Source: Ideonella aquatica (GTDB lineage Bacteria > Pseudomonadota > Gammaproteobacteria > Burkholderiales > Burkholderiaceae_C). Taken from it: a DNA stretch of 64,000 bases. Shown piece after piece: positions 27,378-37,439 of this stretch (the first letter of the stretch is position 1; every line of letters begins with the position of its first letter). The DNA is taken from assembly GCF_018069755.1 (NCBI RefSeq), contig NZ_JAGQDE010000006.1, forward strand, positions 145,200 to 209,199. The letters run 5' to 3'. The position numbers and the translations under genes were made by a program. Under the pieces are notes generated by a model. The model had not been told where the DNA came from. It worked only from the letters and a program-made list of their open reading frames with translations, and did no database searches.

Positions 27378-27809
27378 TCAGCCCAGCGTGCCGCCGGCGG
27401 CTTCGATCGCGGCCTTCGCGCCAGCGGTAGCGCCGATGCCCTTGAGGGACAGCTTGGCGCTCAGTTCACCGGACTTGATGACCTTGACGTTCTTGGCCAG
27501 CTGCGGCACCAGGCCGGCTGCCTTCAGGGTCGACACGTCGACCTCGGCAGCGCCCAGGGCTTGCAGCTCGGAGAGCGTGACCTCGGCGTTGTACTTCAGC
27601 GAAGCCGACTTGAAGCCGCGCTTGGGCAGACGACGCTGCAGCGGCATCTGACCGCCTTCGAAGCCAACCTTGTGGTAGCCGCCCGCACGGGATTTCTGGC
27701 CCTTGTGGCCGCGGCCCGCGGTCTTGCCCAGGCCCGAGCCGATGCCACGGCCGACGCGGCGCTTGGCGTGCTTGGAGCCGGCGCCCGGCTGGATGGTGTT
27801 GAGTTGCAT
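27378..27809 (-). CDS. rplO: 50S ribosomal protein L15
   Basis: The 143-residue protein begins [20 protein letters not shown] and contains the glycine-rich [19 protein letters not shown] stretch that threads into 23S rRNA. A compact C-terminal domain ends IEAAGGTLG. It sits between rpmD and secY. Confidence 0.98.
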   Translation of the reverse strand: MQLNTIQPGAGSKHAKRRVGRGIGSGLGKTAGRGHKGQKSRAGGYHKVGFEGGQMPLQRRLPKRGFKSASLKYNAEVTLSELQALGAAEVDVSTLKAAGLVPQLAKNVKVIKSGELSAKLSLKGIGATAGAKAAIEAAGGTLG

Positions 27810-27839
27810 GGTGCTTTTCCTGTCGATCAGGCGCGGTGC

Positions 27840-28025
27840 TTACAGCACCTGGACCAGGTAGGAAATCTTGTTGATCATGCCGCGAACCGCCGGGGTGTCT
27901 TCCAGGGTGCGCTGGCTGTTGAGCTTGCCCAGGCCCAGGCCACGCACGGTGGCGCGGTGGGATTCCTTGCAGCCGATCGGGCTCTTGACCAGTTTGACCG
28001 TGAGGGTCTTCTTGGCGTCAGTCAT
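27840..28025 (-). CDS. rpmD: 50S ribosomal protein L30
   Basis: A 61-residue protein with the L30 pattern [29 protein letters not shown] and the ending [10 protein letters not shown]. It has the normal short bacterial form and lies between rpsE and rplO. Confidence 0.97.
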   Translation of the reverse strand: MTDAKKTLTVKLVKSPIGCKESHRATVRGLGLGKLNSQRTLEDTPAVRGMINKISYLVQVL

Positions 28026-28045
28026 GTTGGCTCCTGCTGGGCTGA

Positions 28046-28564
28046 TCAGTTGAAGATCTCTTCAACCGACTTGCCGCGCTTGGCAGCGATCGAGGCCGGC
28101 GTCGACACGTTCTTCAGCGCGTCGAGCGTGGCACGGACCATGTTGTAGGCGTTCGAGGTGCCGTGGCTCTTGGCGACGATGTCGGTGATGCCGAGCACTT
28201 CGAAGACGGCGCGCATCGGGCCGCCGGCAATGATGCCGGTACCGGCCGGCGCGGGCATCATCAGCACGCGCGCGGCGCCATGGTGACCCTTGACCACATG
28301 GTGGATCGTGCCGTTCTTCAGCGGCACCTTGACCATGTTGCGGCGGGCCGAATCCATGGCCTTCTGCACCGACACCGGCACTTCCTTGGCCTTGCCCTTG
28401 CCCATGCCGACGCGGCCGTCGCCGTCGCCAACCACGGTCAGCGCCGCGAAGCTCAGCGTGCGACCACCCTTGACGACCTTGGTGACGCGGTTGACCGCGA
28501 TCATCTTTTCCTTCAGGCCGTCGTCATTGCCTTCAGTCTGGGCGCGGGGAGTGAACTTTGCCAT
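28046..28564 (-). CDS. rpsE: 30S ribosomal protein S5
   Basis: The 172-residue S5 shapes decoding accuracy at the mRNA entry side. It has the double-stranded RNA-binding region ([19 protein letters not shown]), the [20 protein letters not shown] loop where spectinomycin-resistance changes arise in other bacteria, and the C-terminal [15 protein letters not shown] helix. No obvious resistance deletion is seen. Confidence 0.98.
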   Translation of the reverse strand: MAKFTPRAQTEGNDDGLKEKMIAVNRVTKVVKGGRTLSFAALTVVGDGDGRVGMGKGKAKEVPVSVQKAMDSARRNMVKVPLKNGTIHHVVKGHHGAARVLMMPAPAGTGIIAGGPMRAVFEVLGITDIVAKSHGTSNAYNMVRATLDALKNVSTPASIAAKRGKSVEEIFN

Positions 28565-28588
28565 TTTCAGGTTTCCTTTTCGCGCGGA

Positions 28589-28948
28589 TCAGAACTGCAG
28601 GCCGGCTTCGCGAGCGGCTTCGGCCAGGGCCTTGACACGGCCGTGGTAGGCGAAGCCCGCACGGTCGAAAGCCACCTTGTCGACGCCAGCGGCCTTGGCC
28701 TTCTCGGCGATGCGCTTGCCCACCAGGGCCGCGGCATCGGTGTTGCCACCCTTGCCCGACAGTTCGGTGCGCACGTCCTTCTCGGCGGTCGAGGCCGAGG
28801 CCAGGACCTTGCTGCCGCAGCCGGAGATGACCGAGGCGTAGATGTGCAGATTCGAGCGGAAGACGGTCAGGCGCGCGACGCCTTGCGTGGCGATGCGCTC
28901 GCGGGTCTGGCGCGAACGACGCAGGCGCTGCTCTTTCTTGTTCAGCAT
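28589..28948 (-). CDS. rplR: 50S ribosomal protein L18
   Basis: The 119-residue 5S rRNA-binding protein starts [19 protein letters not shown]. It contains [17 protein letters not shown] and the closing [26 protein letters not shown] pattern. It lies between rplF and rpsE, 11 bp after rplF. Confidence 0.98.
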   Translation of the reverse strand: MLNKKEQRLRRSRQTRERIATQGVARLTVFRSNLHIYASVISGCGSKVLASASTAEKDVRTELSGKGGNTDAAALVGKRIAEKAKAAGVDKVAFDRAGFAYHGRVKALAEAAREAGLQF

Positions 28949-28959
28949 GGTGTCGCTCC

Positions 28960-29493
28960 TTACTTCTTCTTGGTCTCTTTGATGACCACGCGCTCGTCGG
29001 CATAGCGGATGCCCTTGCCCTTGTAGGGCTCGGGCGGCCGGATGGCGCGCACTTCGGCGGCGAGCTGACCCACCACCTGGCGGTCAGCACCCTTGATGAC
29101 GATTTCGGTGGGCGTCGCGGTGGTCACGGTGATGCCGGCAGGCATTTCCTTGACGACCGGGTGCGAGAAACCGATCTGCAGGTTCAGCTTCTGACCCTGG
29201 GCCTGGGCACGGAAGCCCACGCCGACCAGGTTCAGCTTCTTCTCGAAGCCCTTGCTGACGCCATTGACCATGTTGGCCAGCAGCGCGCGCATGGTGCCGC
29301 TCATGGCGTTCGCCTCGGCCGATTCGTTGGCCGGAGCGACCGACAGCACGGCGCCTTCCTGCTTCACGGAGACCAGGCCATTGGCAGCACGCACCAGGGT
29401 GCCCTGGGCGCCCTTGACGGTGATCTGGTCAGCAGCGATCTTCACGTCCACGCCTTGCGGGACGGTGATCGGCATTTTTCCAACGCGGGACAT
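28960..29493 (-). CDS. rplF: 50S ribosomal protein L6
   Basis: The 177-residue protein consists of two duplicated L6 domains. It begins [17 protein letters not shown] and keeps the strongly conserved C-terminal stretch [16 protein letters not shown], which contacts the sarcin-ricin loop region. It sits between rpsH and rplR. Confidence 0.98.
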   Translation of the reverse strand: MSRVGKMPITVPQGVDVKIAADQITVKGAQGTLVRAANGLVSVKQEGAVLSVAPANESAEANAMSGTMRALLANMVNGVSKGFEKKLNLVGVGFRAQAQGQKLNLQIGFSHPVVKEMPAGITVTTATPTEIVIKGADRQVVGQLAAEVRAIRPPEPYKGKGIRYADERVVIKETKKK

Positions 29494-29508
29494 TGCTCGA
29501 TTCCTCCC

Positions 29509-29904
29509 TTAGGCCACGTAGCACAGCACTTCGCCGCCGACACCGGCAGCGCGCGCCTTGCGATCGGTCATCACGCCCTTGGGGGTCGTGACGATCGCCA
29601 CGCCCAGGCCGTTCATGACCTGGGGGATGGCATCGCGGCCACGGTAGATGCGCAGGCCGGGGCGGCTCACGCGCTCGATGCGCTCGATCACGGGACGGCC
29701 GGCGTAGTACTTCAGGCCGATCTCGAGTTCGCTCTTGCCGCTCTCGCTCTTGACAGCGTAAGCGTCGATGTAGCCTTCATCCTTGAGGACCTGGGCAATC
29801 GCCACCTTCAGCTTCGAGGCGGGCATCGACACCGATGCCTTCTCGACCGCCTGGGCATTGCGAATGCGGGTCAGCATGTCGGCGATGGGATCACTCATGC
29901 TCAT
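29509..29904 (-). CDS. rpsH: 30S ribosomal protein S8
   Basis: A 131-residue primary 16S rRNA binder, starting [18 protein letters not shown] and ending with the [22 protein letters not shown] block that binds helix 21. In enterobacteria S8 also represses its own spc operon by binding near the rplX-rplE junction; that element was not examined here. Confidence 0.98.
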   Translation of the reverse strand: MSMSDPIADMLTRIRNAQAVEKASVSMPASKLKVAIAQVLKDEGYIDAYAVKSESGKSELEIGLKYYAGRPVIERIERVSRPGLRIYRGRDAIPQVMNGLGVAIVTTPKGVMTDRKARAAGVGGEVLCYVA

Positions 29905-29928
29905 GGTGTTATCTCCTTGTCGCCTTGA

Positions 29929-30234
29929 TTACCAGCTGGCCTTGATCACGCCAGGGATGTCACCCTTGAAGGCGAGATCGCGGATCTTGGAGCGGGCCAG
30001 ACCGAACTTGCGGAACGTGCCGCGGGGACGGCCGGTCAGCTCGCAGCGGGCGCGCTGGCGGGTCGGGTTCGCGTTGCGGGGCAGCTTCTGCAGCTCGAGG
30101 CGCGCGGCGTAGCGCTCTTCCTCGGACTTCTTGGCGTTGTCGATGATGGCCTTCAGCTCGGCGTACTTCTTCGCGTACTTGGCGACAAGCTTGGCGCGCT
30201 TTTCTTCGCGCTGGATCAGGGAAACCTTAGCCAC
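29929..30234 (-). CDS. rpsN: 30S ribosomal protein S14 (zinc-free form)
   Basis: The long, 101-residue type of S14, which lacks the zinc-finger cysteines. It reads [17 protein letters not shown] and later [21 protein letters not shown], the 16S-binding basic region. It lies 8 bp after rplE and before rpsH. Confidence 0.98.
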   Translation of the reverse strand: MAKVSLIQREEKRAKLVAKYAKKYAELKAIIDNAKKSEEERYAARLELQKLPRNANPTRQRARCELTGRPRGTFRKFGLARSKIRDLAFKGDIPGVIKASW

Positions 30235-30242
30235 GTGTCACC

Positions 30243-30809
30243 TCAGTTCTTGAACGGGAAGCGGAAGGCGGCGAGGAGCGCCTTGCACTCGTCGTCGGTC
30301 TTCGCGGTGGTCGTGAAGGAGATGTTCATGCCACGGATCGCGTCGATCTTGTCGTACTCGATTTCCGGGAAGATGATCTGTTCCTTGACGCCGATGTTGT
30401 AGTTGCCACGGCCATCGAACGAGCGACCCGAGATGCCGCGGAAGTCACGCACGCGCGGCAGGGCCACGGTGACGAAGCGGTCCAGGAATTCGTACATGCG
30501 GGCACCGCGCAGGGTGACCATGCAGCCGATGGGCACGCCGTCACGGATCTTGAAACCCGCGATGGCCTTGCGGCTCTTGGTGACCACGGGCTTCTGGCCG
30601 GCGATCTTGGTCAGGTCGCCGACGGCGTTGTCCATGACCTTCTTGTCGGCCACGGCCTCGCCCACGCCCATGTTGAGCGTGATCTTGGTCAGGCGCGGCA
30701 CTTCCATCACCGACTTGTAGCCAAACTTGGCCATCATGTCGGGGACGACTTTTTCCTGGTAGAAGGCCTGCAGTCGGGCGATGACGGCGGCTTGTTGTTG
30801 TTGACTCAT
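30243..30809 (-). CDS. rplE: 50S ribosomal protein L5
   Basis: This 188-residue protein forms the 5S RNP with L18 and 5S rRNA. The L5 core runs from [22 protein letters not shown] through LNMGVGEAV and [13 protein letters not shown] to FRFPFKN. It carries an N-terminal Gln-rich extension (MSQQQQAAV) of about nine residues relative to E. coli L5. The start ATG 30809 fits the 15-bp spacing from rplX. Confidence 0.98.
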   Translation of the reverse strand: MSQQQQAAVIARLQAFYQEKVVPDMMAKFGYKSVMEVPRLTKITLNMGVGEAVADKKVMDNAVGDLTKIAGQKPVVTKSRKAIAGFKIRDGVPIGCMVTLRGARMYEFLDRFVTVALPRVRDFRGISGRSFDGRGNYNIGVKEQIIFPEIEYDKIDAIRGMNISFTTTAKTDDECKALLAAFRFPFKN

Positions 30810-30824
30810 GCTGGATACCCCGCC

Positions 30825-31142
30825 TTAAGCCTTGATCTCTTCGCCGCTGGACTTGAACACGCGCACGCGCTTGCCATCGGCCAGGGTCTTGATGCCCACG
30901 CGATCGGCCTTGCCGGCGGCGGCGTTCCAGATCGCCACGTTGGATTGATGGATCGGCATGGTCTTGTCGATCACGCCACCGGTGGTGCCCTTCAGCGGGT
31001 TCGGCTTGACGTGCTTCTTGACCATGTTGATGCCTTCGACCACGACATGGTCGGCATCAACGCGCAGCGAGACGGTGCCGCGCTTGCCCTTGTCACGGCC
31101 GGTCAGGACCACGACCTGGTCGCCCTTGCGAATCTTGTTCAT
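30825..31142 (-). CDS. rplX: 50S ribosomal protein L24
   Basis: The 105-residue assembly initiator has the KOW motif [20 protein letters not shown] at its N-terminus and a [18 protein letters not shown] loop. It is the second gene of the spc cluster, 27 bp after rplN. Confidence 0.98.
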   Translation of the reverse strand: MNKIRKGDQVVVLTGRDKGKRGTVSLRVDADHVVVEGINMVKKHVKPNPLKGTTGGVIDKTMPIHQSNVAIWNAAAGKADRVGIKTLADGKRVRVFKSSGEEIKA

Positions 31143-31169
31143 CGCGTTTCCTTTGTCGGTGCGAAGCGC

Positions 31170-31538
31170 TTACAGCACCTCGGGCGCCAGCGACACGATC
31201 TTCATGAAGCGCTCGGAACGCAGCTCGCGCGTCACCGGGCCGAAGATGCGGGTGCCGATCGGCTCCAGCTTGTTGTTCAGCAGGACAGCGGCGTTGCCGT
31301 CGAACTTGACGAGCGAGCCATCCTGGCGGCGCACACCCTTGGCGGTGCGCACGACGACGGCGCTGTAGACCTCGCCCTTCTTGACGCGGCCACGGGGAGC
31401 AGCTTCCTTGATGCTCACCTTGATGATGTCGCCGATACCGGCGTAGCGACGCTTGGAGCCGCCCAGCACCTTGATGCACATGACGGACTTGGCGCCCGTG
31501 TTGTCCGCGACGTCAAGCCGCGATTGCATTTGGATCAT
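31170..31538 (-). CDS. rplN: 50S ribosomal protein L14
   Basis: The 122-residue protein begins [20 protein letters not shown] and has the conserved [19 protein letters not shown] and [10 protein letters not shown] segments at the subunit interface. The start was placed at ATG 31538 because the family begins MIQ; codons upstream add unrelated residues. A strong promoter about 200 nt upstream marks this as the first gene of the spc operon. Confidence 0.98.
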   Translation of the reverse strand: MIQMQSRLDVADNTGAKSVMCIKVLGGSKRRYAGIGDIIKVSIKEAAPRGRVKKGEVYSAVVVRTAKGVRRQDGSLVKFDGNAAVLLNNKLEPIGTRIFGPVTRELRSERFMKIVSLAPEVL

Positions 31539-31742
31539 GTCAATGTCCCCAACTTGCTCCCGCGGCGCCCACACCCCCTTGGCGTGGGCTGTCGCGGTCA
31601 GTATTGGGCCCGTCTGGCTCTGGGCGCCTCCTGGGGAAGCACCCTCGACCGATTGGGCAGAAATCCGAAGGCGGCTTGCCTTGCGTCCTTGTCAAGCACA
31701 GTCGACAACGGCAAAGCAGCGCCACTTCCGGCGAAGCTGGCT

Positions 31743-31772
31743 ATTATGCAGCCAGGCCCAAGGCCGTGTCAA
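31743..31772 (-). promoter_or_regulatory. sigma-70 promoter of the spc operon
   Basis: On the minus strand a perfect -35 TTGACA (31772-31767) is followed after 18 bp by CATAAT (31748-31743), five of six matches to consensus. It lies just after the peroxiredoxin stop codon and would give a leader of about 200 nt before rplN. Confidence 0.75.
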
Positions 31773-31792
31773 CAGCCCTGGGCGAAAGTTTT

Positions 31793-32308
31793 TCAGCGTG
31801 CGAGCTGCTGGGCCTGCGTGAGCAGGGTGGCGGCGTCGCTCACCTCGAACTGGCCAGGGCCCTCAACATTGAGCGTGCGCACCACGCCGTCGACCACCAG
31901 GGCCGAGTAGCGGTTGCTGCGCAGGCCCAGGCCGCGGGCGCTGAGGTCCAGCGTCAGGCCGGTGGCGCGGGCAAAATCGGCCGAGCCGTCGGCCATCATG
32001 CGCACCTTGCCGCCGGTCTTCTGGTCGCGGCCCCAGGCACCCATCACGAAGGCGTCGTTGACCGACACGCACCAGATCTCGTCGACACCAGCGGCCTTGA
32101 GCTGGTCGTGCAGCTCCACGTAGCCGGGCACGTGCTTGGCCGAGCAGGTGGGCGTGTAGGCGCCCGGCAGCGCGAACAGCGCGATGGTCTTGCCAGCCGT
32201 GGCCTTCTCGATGTCGAAGGCGTTGGGGCCCAGGCTGCAGCCATTGCCCTCGACCTCGATGAACTCGTACAGCGTGCCGCCGGGCAGCTTGTCGCCAACC
32301 TGGATCAT
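31793..32308 (-). CDS. peroxiredoxin, Prx5/redoxin family
   Basis: The 171-residue thiol peroxidase reduces hydrogen peroxide and alkyl hydroperoxides. The peroxidatic Cys55 lies in P48-G-A-Y-T52-P-T-C55 (PxxxTxxC), followed by SAKHVPGY, a Prx5 hallmark. DEIWCVSVNDAFVMGAWG also fits. ATG 32308 has an AAGGAG ribosome site. The gene sits between rpsQ and rplN, so it splits the S10 and spc clusters. It is flanked by a hairpin after rpsQ and by the spc promoter, so it may form its own short unit. The reductant (glutathione/glutaredoxin in relatives) is not shown here. Confidence 0.92.
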   Translation of the reverse strand: MIQVGDKLPGGTLYEFIEVEGNGCSLGPNAFDIEKATAGKTIALFALPGAYTPTCSAKHVPGYVELHDQLKAAGVDEIWCVSVNDAFVMGAWGRDQKTGGKVRMMADGSADFARATGLTLDLSARGLGLRSNRYSALVVDGVVRTLNVEGPGQFEVSDAATLLTQAQQLAR

Positions 32309-32350
32309 GGGGAGCTCTCCTTCTTGTTGTGGGAACGGCCAGGCCCGGGG

Positions 32351-32397
32351 GAATGAAGAAAGCCGCTGGGCCGGATTCTTCCAGCGCAGCGGCTTCA
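32351..32397 (-). terminator. hairpin terminator after rpsQ (end of the S10 cluster)
   Basis: On the minus strand the 9-bp arms AAGCCGCTG (32395-32387) and CAGCGGCTT (32368-32360) enclose an 18-nt loop and are followed by TCTTCATTC. The T-tract is short and broken, so read-through into the peroxiredoxin gene is possible. Confidence 0.5.
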
Positions 32398-32444
32398 GTA
32401 ACGCGCGGGGCCGCGAAGACCCCACCTGCGGGACGGTCAGGCGA

Positions 32445-32720
32445 TCAGACCAGGCGGGCCTTCTCGACCAGACGGGTCACGACCCAGTTCTTGGTCTTGG
32501 ACAGCGGACGCGACTCGGAGATCTCGACGGTGTCACCCATCTTGTACTCGCCGTTCTCGTCATGCGCGTGGTACTTGCGCGACTCGCCGACGATCTTGCC
32601 GTACAGCGGGTGCTTGACGCGACGCTCGACCAGGACGGTGACCGTCTTGGCGCGCTTGTCGCTGACGACGCGACCGATCAGGGTGCGCTGGACCTTGGTG
32701 GTGGCTTGGGCTTCGCTCAC
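32445..32720 (-). CDS. rpsQ: 30S ribosomal protein S17
   Basis: A 91-residue OB-fold primary 16S binder with [23 protein letters not shown] and [29 protein letters not shown] segments. Its start overlaps the rpmC stop by 4 bp (ATGA). It is the last ribosomal gene of the S10 cluster and is followed by a hairpin. Confidence 0.98.
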   Translation of the reverse strand: MSEAQATTKVQRTLIGRVVSDKRAKTVTVLVERRVKHPLYGKIVGESRKYHAHDENGEYKMGDTVEISESRPLSKTKNWVVTRLVEKARLV

Positions 32721-32917
32721 TTCGCGGCTCCCTTCTTCTTCTCGGCCAGGATGGTCTTGGCACGGGCGATGTCACGGCGGACATTGCCCAGCTGGGCGGT
32801 GTTGCCCAGCTGTTGCGTGCCCTTTTGCATGCGCAGACCGAAGTGCGCCTTCAGGAGGTCGGAGACTTCCTTCTCGAGCGCGGCCACGTCCTTGGTACGC
32901 AGTTCAGATGCTTTCAT
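32717..32917 (-). CDS. rpmC: 50S ribosomal protein L29
   Basis: This 66-residue alpha-helical protein sits near the tunnel exit. It begins [18 protein letters not shown] and contains the signature [20 protein letters not shown]. The stop overlaps the rpsQ start by 4 bp, allowing translational coupling. Confidence 0.98.
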   Translation of the reverse strand: MKASELRTKDVAALEKEVSDLLKAHFGLRMQKGTQQLGNTAQLGNVRRDIARAKTILAEKKKGAAK

Positions 32918-32931
32918 GTGCTGTCCTTTCC

Positions 32932-33348
32932 TCAGGCGCCGATCTGGCGCGCCACGAAGGTGCAGCGCAGCGGCAGCTTGGCGGCAGCCAGCGTGAAGGC
33001 TTCACGGGCCAGCGCCTCGGGGACGCCGTTGATTTCGTAGAGCACCTTGCCGGGAACGATCTCGGCCACGTAGTACTCCGGGTTGCCCTTGCCGTTACCC
33101 ATGCGGACCTCGGCAGGCTTCTGCGAGATCGGCTTGTCCGGGAAGATGCGGATGAAGATGCGGCCACCGCGCTTGATGTGACGCGAGATGGCACGACGTG
33201 CCGCCTCGATCTGGCGCGCGGTGATGCGGCCACGCTCGGTGGCCTTCAGACCGAAGTCGCCGAAGGCCACGCTGGCGCCACGGGTGGCGACGCCAGTGTT
33301 ACGGCCCTTCTGCTCCTTGCGGTACTTGCGACGTGCGGGTTGCAGCAT
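32932..33348 (-). CDS. rplP: 50S ribosomal protein L16
   Basis: The 138-residue protein lies near the peptidyl transferase centre and A-site tRNA. It starts [17 protein letters not shown] and keeps [19 protein letters not shown] and [16 protein letters not shown]. The Arg in GKGNPEYYV context that is hydroxylated in some bacteria was not checked. Only 2 bp separate it from rpsC. Confidence 0.98.
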   Translation of the reverse strand: MLQPARRKYRKEQKGRNTGVATRGASVAFGDFGLKATERGRITARQIEAARRAISRHIKRGGRIFIRIFPDKPISQKPAEVRMGNGKGNPEYYVAEIVPGKVLYEINGVPEALAREAFTLAAAKLPLRCTFVARQIGA

Positions 33349-33350
33349 GC

Positions 33351-34205
33351 TTATTCTCCTTTGCCTTCACCGGCGGCGGGCGTCTTGCGCACGCGCTTCA
33401 CACCGGGGGTGGCGGCGGCACCGGCGCCAGCCTCGGCCGGCTTGTCGCCAGCGGCAGCGCGCGGAGCACGGTCACCGGGGCGGCCACGGCCAGCCGGCGC
33501 GCCCGGGCGGGCGTTGCGGCGCGGGCGGCGGTCGTCCTCGGCACCGGCCGGGGTGTTGATGGTGGGCGCCTCGCCGTTGGCCAGGCGGTCACCGCGGTAG
33601 ACCCACACCTTCACGCCGATCACGCCGTAGGTCGTCTTGGCTTCGGAGAAGCCATAGTCGATGTCGGCCTTCAGGGTGTGAAGGGGCACGCGGCCTTCGC
33701 GGTACCACTCGGTACGGGCGATTTCAATGCCGTTCAGGCGGCCGGCGGACATGATCTTGATGCCCTGGGCGCCCAGGCGCATCGCGTTCTGCATCGCGCG
33801 CTTCATGGCGCGGCGGAACATGATGCGCTTTTCCAGCTGCTGGGTGATCGAGTCGGCGATCAGCTGAGCATCGACTTCAGGCTTGCGCACTTCCTCGATG
33901 TTCACGGCCACCGGCACGCCCAGACGCTTGGTCAGTTCGGCCTTCAGGTTCTCGATGTCCTCGCCCTTCTTGCCGATCACCACGCCCGGACGGGCGGAGT
34001 AGATCGTGATGCGGGCGTTCTTGGCAGGACGCTCGATCAGGATGCGCGAGACGGCGGCGTTCTTCAGCTTGGCCTTGAGGTACTCGCGCACATCCAGGTC
34101 TTCAGCCAGCATGCCGGCGAAGTTGCGGCTGTTCGCGTACCAGCGCGACGCCCAGGCACGGGTGACGGGCAGGCGGAAGCCGGTCGGGTGGATTTTCTGT
34201 CCCAT
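33351..34205 (-). CDS. rpsC: 30S ribosomal protein S3 with a long basic C-terminal tail
   Basis: S3 helps form the mRNA entry channel. The N-terminal KH domain ([20 protein letters not shown]) and the C-terminal S3 domain ([20 protein letters not shown]) are normal. The protein is 284 residues, against 233 in E. coli. From about residue 212 it continues with an Arg/Ala/Gly/Pro-rich tail ([19 protein letters not shown], then [15 protein letters not shown]). Such tails are frequent in betaproteobacterial S3. Its role is unknown. Confidence 0.97.
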   Translation of the reverse strand: MGQKIHPTGFRLPVTRAWASRWYANSRNFAGMLAEDLDVREYLKAKLKNAAVSRILIERPAKNARITIYSARPGVVIGKKGEDIENLKAELTKRLGVPVAVNIEEVRKPEVDAQLIADSITQQLEKRIMFRRAMKRAMQNAMRLGAQGIKIMSAGRLNGIEIARTEWYREGRVPLHTLKADIDYGFSEAKTTYGVIGVKVWVYRGDRLANGEAPTINTPAGAEDDRRPRRNARPGAPAGRGRPGDRAPRAAAGDKPAEAGAGAAATPGVKRVRKTPAAGEGKGE

Positions 34206-34213
34206 GGTCTTCC

Positions 34214-34543
34214 TCAGTTCCCCACGGTCACGTAGATGTGGCAGGTCGGCTTGCTGATGCGGTTGCCGCGGCCCTTGGCGCGCGCAGCGAAGCGCTTCAG
34301 CGTGGCACCCTGCTCGACGTAGATCGAGGTGACCTTCAGTTCGTCGATGTCGGCGCCGTCGTTGTGCTCGGCGTTGGCGATGGCGCTCTCGAGCGCCTTC
34401 TTGACGATGCCGGCGGCCTTCTTCTGGGTGAAGGTCAGGATGTTCAGGGCTTGATCCACCTTCTTGCCGCGGACCATGTCCGCCACCAGGCGGCCCTTGT
34501 CCACAGAGAGGCGGACGCCACGGACGATTGCTTTGGTTTCCAT
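34214..34543 (-). CDS. rplV: 50S ribosomal protein L22
   Basis: A 109-residue tunnel-lining protein. It starts [20 protein letters not shown], and its beta-hairpin tip region [20 protein letters not shown] reaches into the exit tunnel. No deletion of the kind that gives macrolide resistance is seen in the hairpin. It lies 8 bp before rpsC. Confidence 0.98.
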   Translation of the reverse strand: METKAIVRGVRLSVDKGRLVADMVRGKKVDQALNILTFTQKKAAGIVKKALESAIANAEHNDGADIDELKVTSIYVEQGATLKRFAARAKGRGNRISKPTCHIYVTVGN

Positions 34544-34555
34544 CGTCGTGTTCCT

Positions 34556-34831
34556 TTACTTCTTGGCCTTCTTGTCCGCGGGGTGACCCTTGAACGTGCG
34601 GGTCAGCGCGAACTCGCCCAGCTTGTGGCCGACCATCTGGTCGGTCACATACACCGGAACGTGCTGCTTGCCGTTGTGCACGGCAATCGTCAGGCCGATG
34701 AAGTCGGGCAGGATGGTCGAGCGACGCGACCAGGTCTTGATCGGCTTCTTGTCCTTGGTGGTCACGGCCTTGTCGACCTTGGCCACCAGGTGATGGTCCA
34801 CGAACGGACCCTTCTTGAGTGAACGTGCCAT
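34556..34831 (-). CDS. rpsS: 30S ribosomal protein S19
   Basis: The 91-residue head protein begins [20 protein letters not shown] and has the strongly conserved [20 protein letters not shown] and [20 protein letters not shown] blocks. It sits between rplB and rplV. Confidence 0.98.
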   Translation of the reverse strand: MARSLKKGPFVDHHLVAKVDKAVTTKDKKPIKTWSRRSTILPDFIGLTIAVHNGKQHVPVYVTDQMVGHKLGEFALTRTFKGHPADKKAKK

Positions 34832-34841
34832 GGTCCAGCCC

Positions 34842-35666
34842 TTACTTCTTGCGACGCGAGACGATGAAAGTCTGCGTGCGCTTGTTGTTGCGAGTGCGGT
34901 AGCCCTTCGTCAGGGTGTTCCACGGCGACACCGGCACCTGGCCTTCGCCGGTGCGGCCTTCGCCACCACCGTGCGGGTGGTCGACCGGGTTCATCGCGGT
35001 ACCGCGGACGGTCGGGCGGATGCCCTGCCAACGGATCGCACCGGCCTTGCCGTACTGGCGCAGGTTGTGCTCTTCGTTGCTGACCTCGCCGATGGTGGCG
35101 CGGCAGTCGATGTGGATCTTGCGCACTTCACCCGAGCGCAGGCGGACCTGCGCGTAGGTGCCTTCGCGGGCCATCAGCGTCACCGAGGTGCCGGCCGAGC
35201 GGCAGATCTGCGCGCCCTTGCCCGGCAGCATCTCGACGCAATGGATGGTCGAGCCCACGGGGATGTTGCGGATCGGCAGCGTGTTGCCAGCCTTGATCGG
35301 AGCCTCGGCGCCGCTCAGGATGGTGGCGCCGACTTCCAGACCGCGCGGGGCGATGATGTAGCGACGCTCGCCATCGGCGTAGCAGACCAGCGCGATGTGG
35401 GCGGTGCGGTTCGGGTCGTACTCGATGCGCTCGACCTTCGCCGGGATGCCGTCCTTGTTGCGCTTGAAGTCGACGACGCGGTAGTGGTGCTTGTGACCAC
35501 CACCCTTGTGACGCATCGTGATGTGGCCGTTGTTGTTGCGGCCAGACTTCTGCTTTTGCGGCTCCAGCAGCGACGCCTCAGGGGCGCCCTTGTGCAGGTG
35601 CTTGTGAACGACCTTGACGACGGCGCGGCGGCCCGGCGAGGTCGGTTTGACTTTGACGACAGCCAT
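34842..35666 (-). CDS. rplB: 50S ribosomal protein L2
   Basis: This 274-residue protein is needed for subunit joining and peptidyl transferase integrity. It starts [19 protein letters not shown] and contains [20 protein letters not shown]. The [18 protein letters not shown] loop carries the catalytically important histidine region. Length is normal, and it lies 2 bp after rplW. Confidence 0.99.
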   Translation of the reverse strand: MAVVKVKPTSPGRRAVVKVVHKHLHKGAPEASLLEPQKQKSGRNNNGHITMRHKGGGHKHHYRVVDFKRNKDGIPAKVERIEYDPNRTAHIALVCYADGERRYIIAPRGLEVGATILSGAEAPIKAGNTLPIRNIPVGSTIHCVEMLPGKGAQICRSAGTSVTLMAREGTYAQVRLRSGEVRKIHIDCRATIGEVSNEEHNLRQYGKAGAIRWQGIRPTVRGTAMNPVDHPHGGGEGRTGEGQVPVSPWNTLTKGYRTRNNKRTQTFIVSRRKK

Positions 35667-35668
35667 GA

Positions 35669-35980
35669 TTACGCGGCCTCCCCGGAGAAGTTGAGCTCCT
35701 GGCCAGCCTTCAGCGAGACATACGCCTTCTTGACGTGGTCGCGGCGGCCGATCGAGCGACCGAAGCGCTTGACCTTGCCCTTGACGTTGACGACGTTGAC
35801 CGCCTCGACCTCGACCTTGAACAGCAGTTCGACGGCTGCCTTGATCTCGGGCTTGGTGGCGTCGCGCAGGACCTTGAACATCACCTGGTTGTGCTTCTCG
35901 CCGACCGAGGTGGCCTTCTCGGAGATCACCGGGGCGACCAGCACCTGGGCCAGGCGGCCCTCGTTGAACTTGGTGCTCAT
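35669..35980 (-). CDS. rplW: 50S ribosomal protein L23
   Basis: A 103-residue protein forming the docking site for trigger factor and SRP at the tunnel exit. It shows [20 protein letters not shown] and [24 protein letters not shown] segments. Its start overlaps the rplD stop by 4 bp (ATGA). Confidence 0.98.
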   Translation of the reverse strand: MSTKFNEGRLAQVLVAPVISEKATSVGEKHNQVMFKVLRDATKPEIKAAVELLFKVEVEAVNVVNVKGKVKRFGRSIGRRDHVKKAYVSLKAGQELNFSGEAA

Positions 35981-36597
35981 GCGAACATCTCCTTGAGCTG
36001 CTCGATCGCGCCCTTGGTCACCAGCACCTTCTTGTAGAAGACCAGCGACAGCGGATCGGCGTAGCGCGGCTCGACGACCAGCACATTGGCCAGGTTGCGC
36101 GAGGCCAGCGCCAGGTTGTCGTCCACGGTGTCGGCAATCACCAGCACCGAGTCCAGGCCCATGGCCTTGAACTTGGACGCCAGCAGCTTGGTCTTGGGCG
36201 CCTCGATGGTCAGCGAATCGACCACCGCGATGCGGCCGTCACGGGCCAGCTGCGAGAAGATGGTGGCCATGGCGGCGCGGTACATCTTCTTGTTGACCTT
36301 CTGAGAGAAGTTCTCGTCAGGCGTGTTCGGGAAGGTGCGACCACCCCCGCGCCACAGCGGCGACGAGGTCATGCCGGCGCGCGCGCGGCCGGTGCCCTTC
36401 TGGCGGAACGGCTTCTTCGTCGAGTGGTGAACCTCGCGACGGGTCAGCTGCTTGCGGGTGCCTTGACGGGCGTTCGCCTGGTAGGCGACCACGACCTGGT
36501 GAACCAGGGCTTCGTTGTAGTCGCGGGCGAACACGGTGTCAGGCGCATCCACCTTGGAGGTGGCCTGCCCTTGTTCGTTCAGGAGCTCGAGTTGCAT
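35977..36597 (-). CDS. rplD: 50S ribosomal protein L4
   Basis: The 206-residue protein has a globular domain and a long tunnel loop ([20 protein letters not shown] and [20 protein letters not shown]). In enterobacteria L4 represses the S10 operon through its leader RNA; here a structured leader lies upstream of rplC rather than rpsJ. The start codon shares one base with the rplC stop. Confidence 0.98.
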   Translation of the reverse strand: MQLELLNEQGQATSKVDAPDTVFARDYNEALVHQVVVAYQANARQGTRKQLTRREVHHSTKKPFRQKGTGRARAGMTSSPLWRGGGRTFPNTPDENFSQKVNKKMYRAAMATIFSQLARDGRIAVVDSLTIEAPKTKLLASKFKAMGLDSVLVIADTVDDNLALASRNLANVLVVEPRYADPLSLVFYKKVLVTKGAIEQLKEMFA

Positions 36598-37268
36598 CAG
36601 TTGGCTCCCTTCTTGACCTTGACCTTGACGGCGGGACGCACGGTCACGAAGCCGTTCTTGGCGCCCGGCACCGCGCCACGCACCAGCAGCAGCTGGCGGG
36701 CTTCATCGATGCGGACGATGTCGAGGTTCTGGGTGGTGACGGTTTCGTCGCCCATGTGGCCGGTCATCTTCTTGCCCGGGAACACGCGGCCCGGGTCCTG
36801 GGCCATCGAGATGGAGCCCGGGACATTGTGCGAACGGCTGTTGCCGTGCGAGGCGCGCTGCGAGCTGAAGTTGTGGCGCTTGATCGTGCCGGCGTAGCCC
36901 TTGCCGATCGAGGTGCCTTGCACGTCGACCTTCTGGCCGGCGGCAAACAGCGTGACGGGCACGGTGGCGCCAGCCTTGTATTCGGCGGCCACGGTGGCGT
37001 CGACGCGGAATTCCTTCAGGACTTCACCGGCTTCGACACCCGCCTTGGCGAGGTGGCCGGCTTCCGGCTTGGTCACGCGCGATGCCTTGCGCGTTCCGAA
37101 CGCCACTTGGAGGGCGCTGTAGCCGTCGGTCTCGACGGTCTTGACCTGGGTGACGCGGTTGTTGGACACATCCAGCACGGTCACGGGGATGGCATCGCCA
37201 TCATCCGTGAACACGCGCATCATGCCCACCTTGCGGCCCAGCAAACCGAGACGGTTGCTCAGACTCAT
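36597..37268 (-). CDS. rplC: 50S ribosomal protein L3
   Basis: A 223-residue assembly-initiating protein. The start ATG 37268 gives [20 protein letters not shown], the normal L3 N-terminus, and has GGAG upstream. The tunnel-facing loop [20 protein letters not shown] contains the conserved Gln that is methylated in E. coli. It is the first gene behind the proposed S10-type promoter. Confidence 0.98.
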   Translation of the reverse strand: MSLSNRLGLLGRKVGMMRVFTDDGDAIPVTVLDVSNNRVTQVKTVETDGYSALQVAFGTRKASRVTKPEAGHLAKAGVEAGEVLKEFRVDATVAAEYKAGATVPVTLFAAGQKVDVQGTSIGKGYAGTIKRHNFSSQRASHGNSRSHNVPGSISMAQDPGRVFPGKKMTGHMGDETVTTQNLDIVRIDEARQLLLVRGAVPGAKNGFVTVRPAVKVKVKKGAN

Positions 37269-37397
37269 GGTTCTTCTCCGCTCCACTGAAGGAGCTGGGT
37301 TTTCACATCCCCGACAACGATTGGCCGGGCTGACGGTGTCATCAAGCCTCTCACTCCAACGCCACTTCGCAGCGCCGCAGTTGTGAAAAGTGATGAC

Positions 37398-37426
37398 GCA
37401 AAGGCGACCACGAGTGGCCGCCTTGC
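37398..37426 (-). promoter_or_regulatory. stable stem-loop in the rplC leader
   Basis: On the minus strand GGCGGCCA pairs with TGGTCGCC (one G-T pair), extended by GCAA/TTGC with one bulged T, closing a CTCG loop. It begins about 8 nt after the predicted start of transcription. The whole leader is about 165 nt, close to the length of the E. coli S10 leader controlled by L4. A similar role is an inference. Confidence 0.5.
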
Positions 37427-37439
37427 GCAAAAGCTGGCG

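Noticed and set aside
31690..31695. Second TTGACA hexamer (minus strand) upstream of rplN
   Set aside because: No -10-like hexamer lies at the right spacing, whereas the pair at 31743-31772 is complete.
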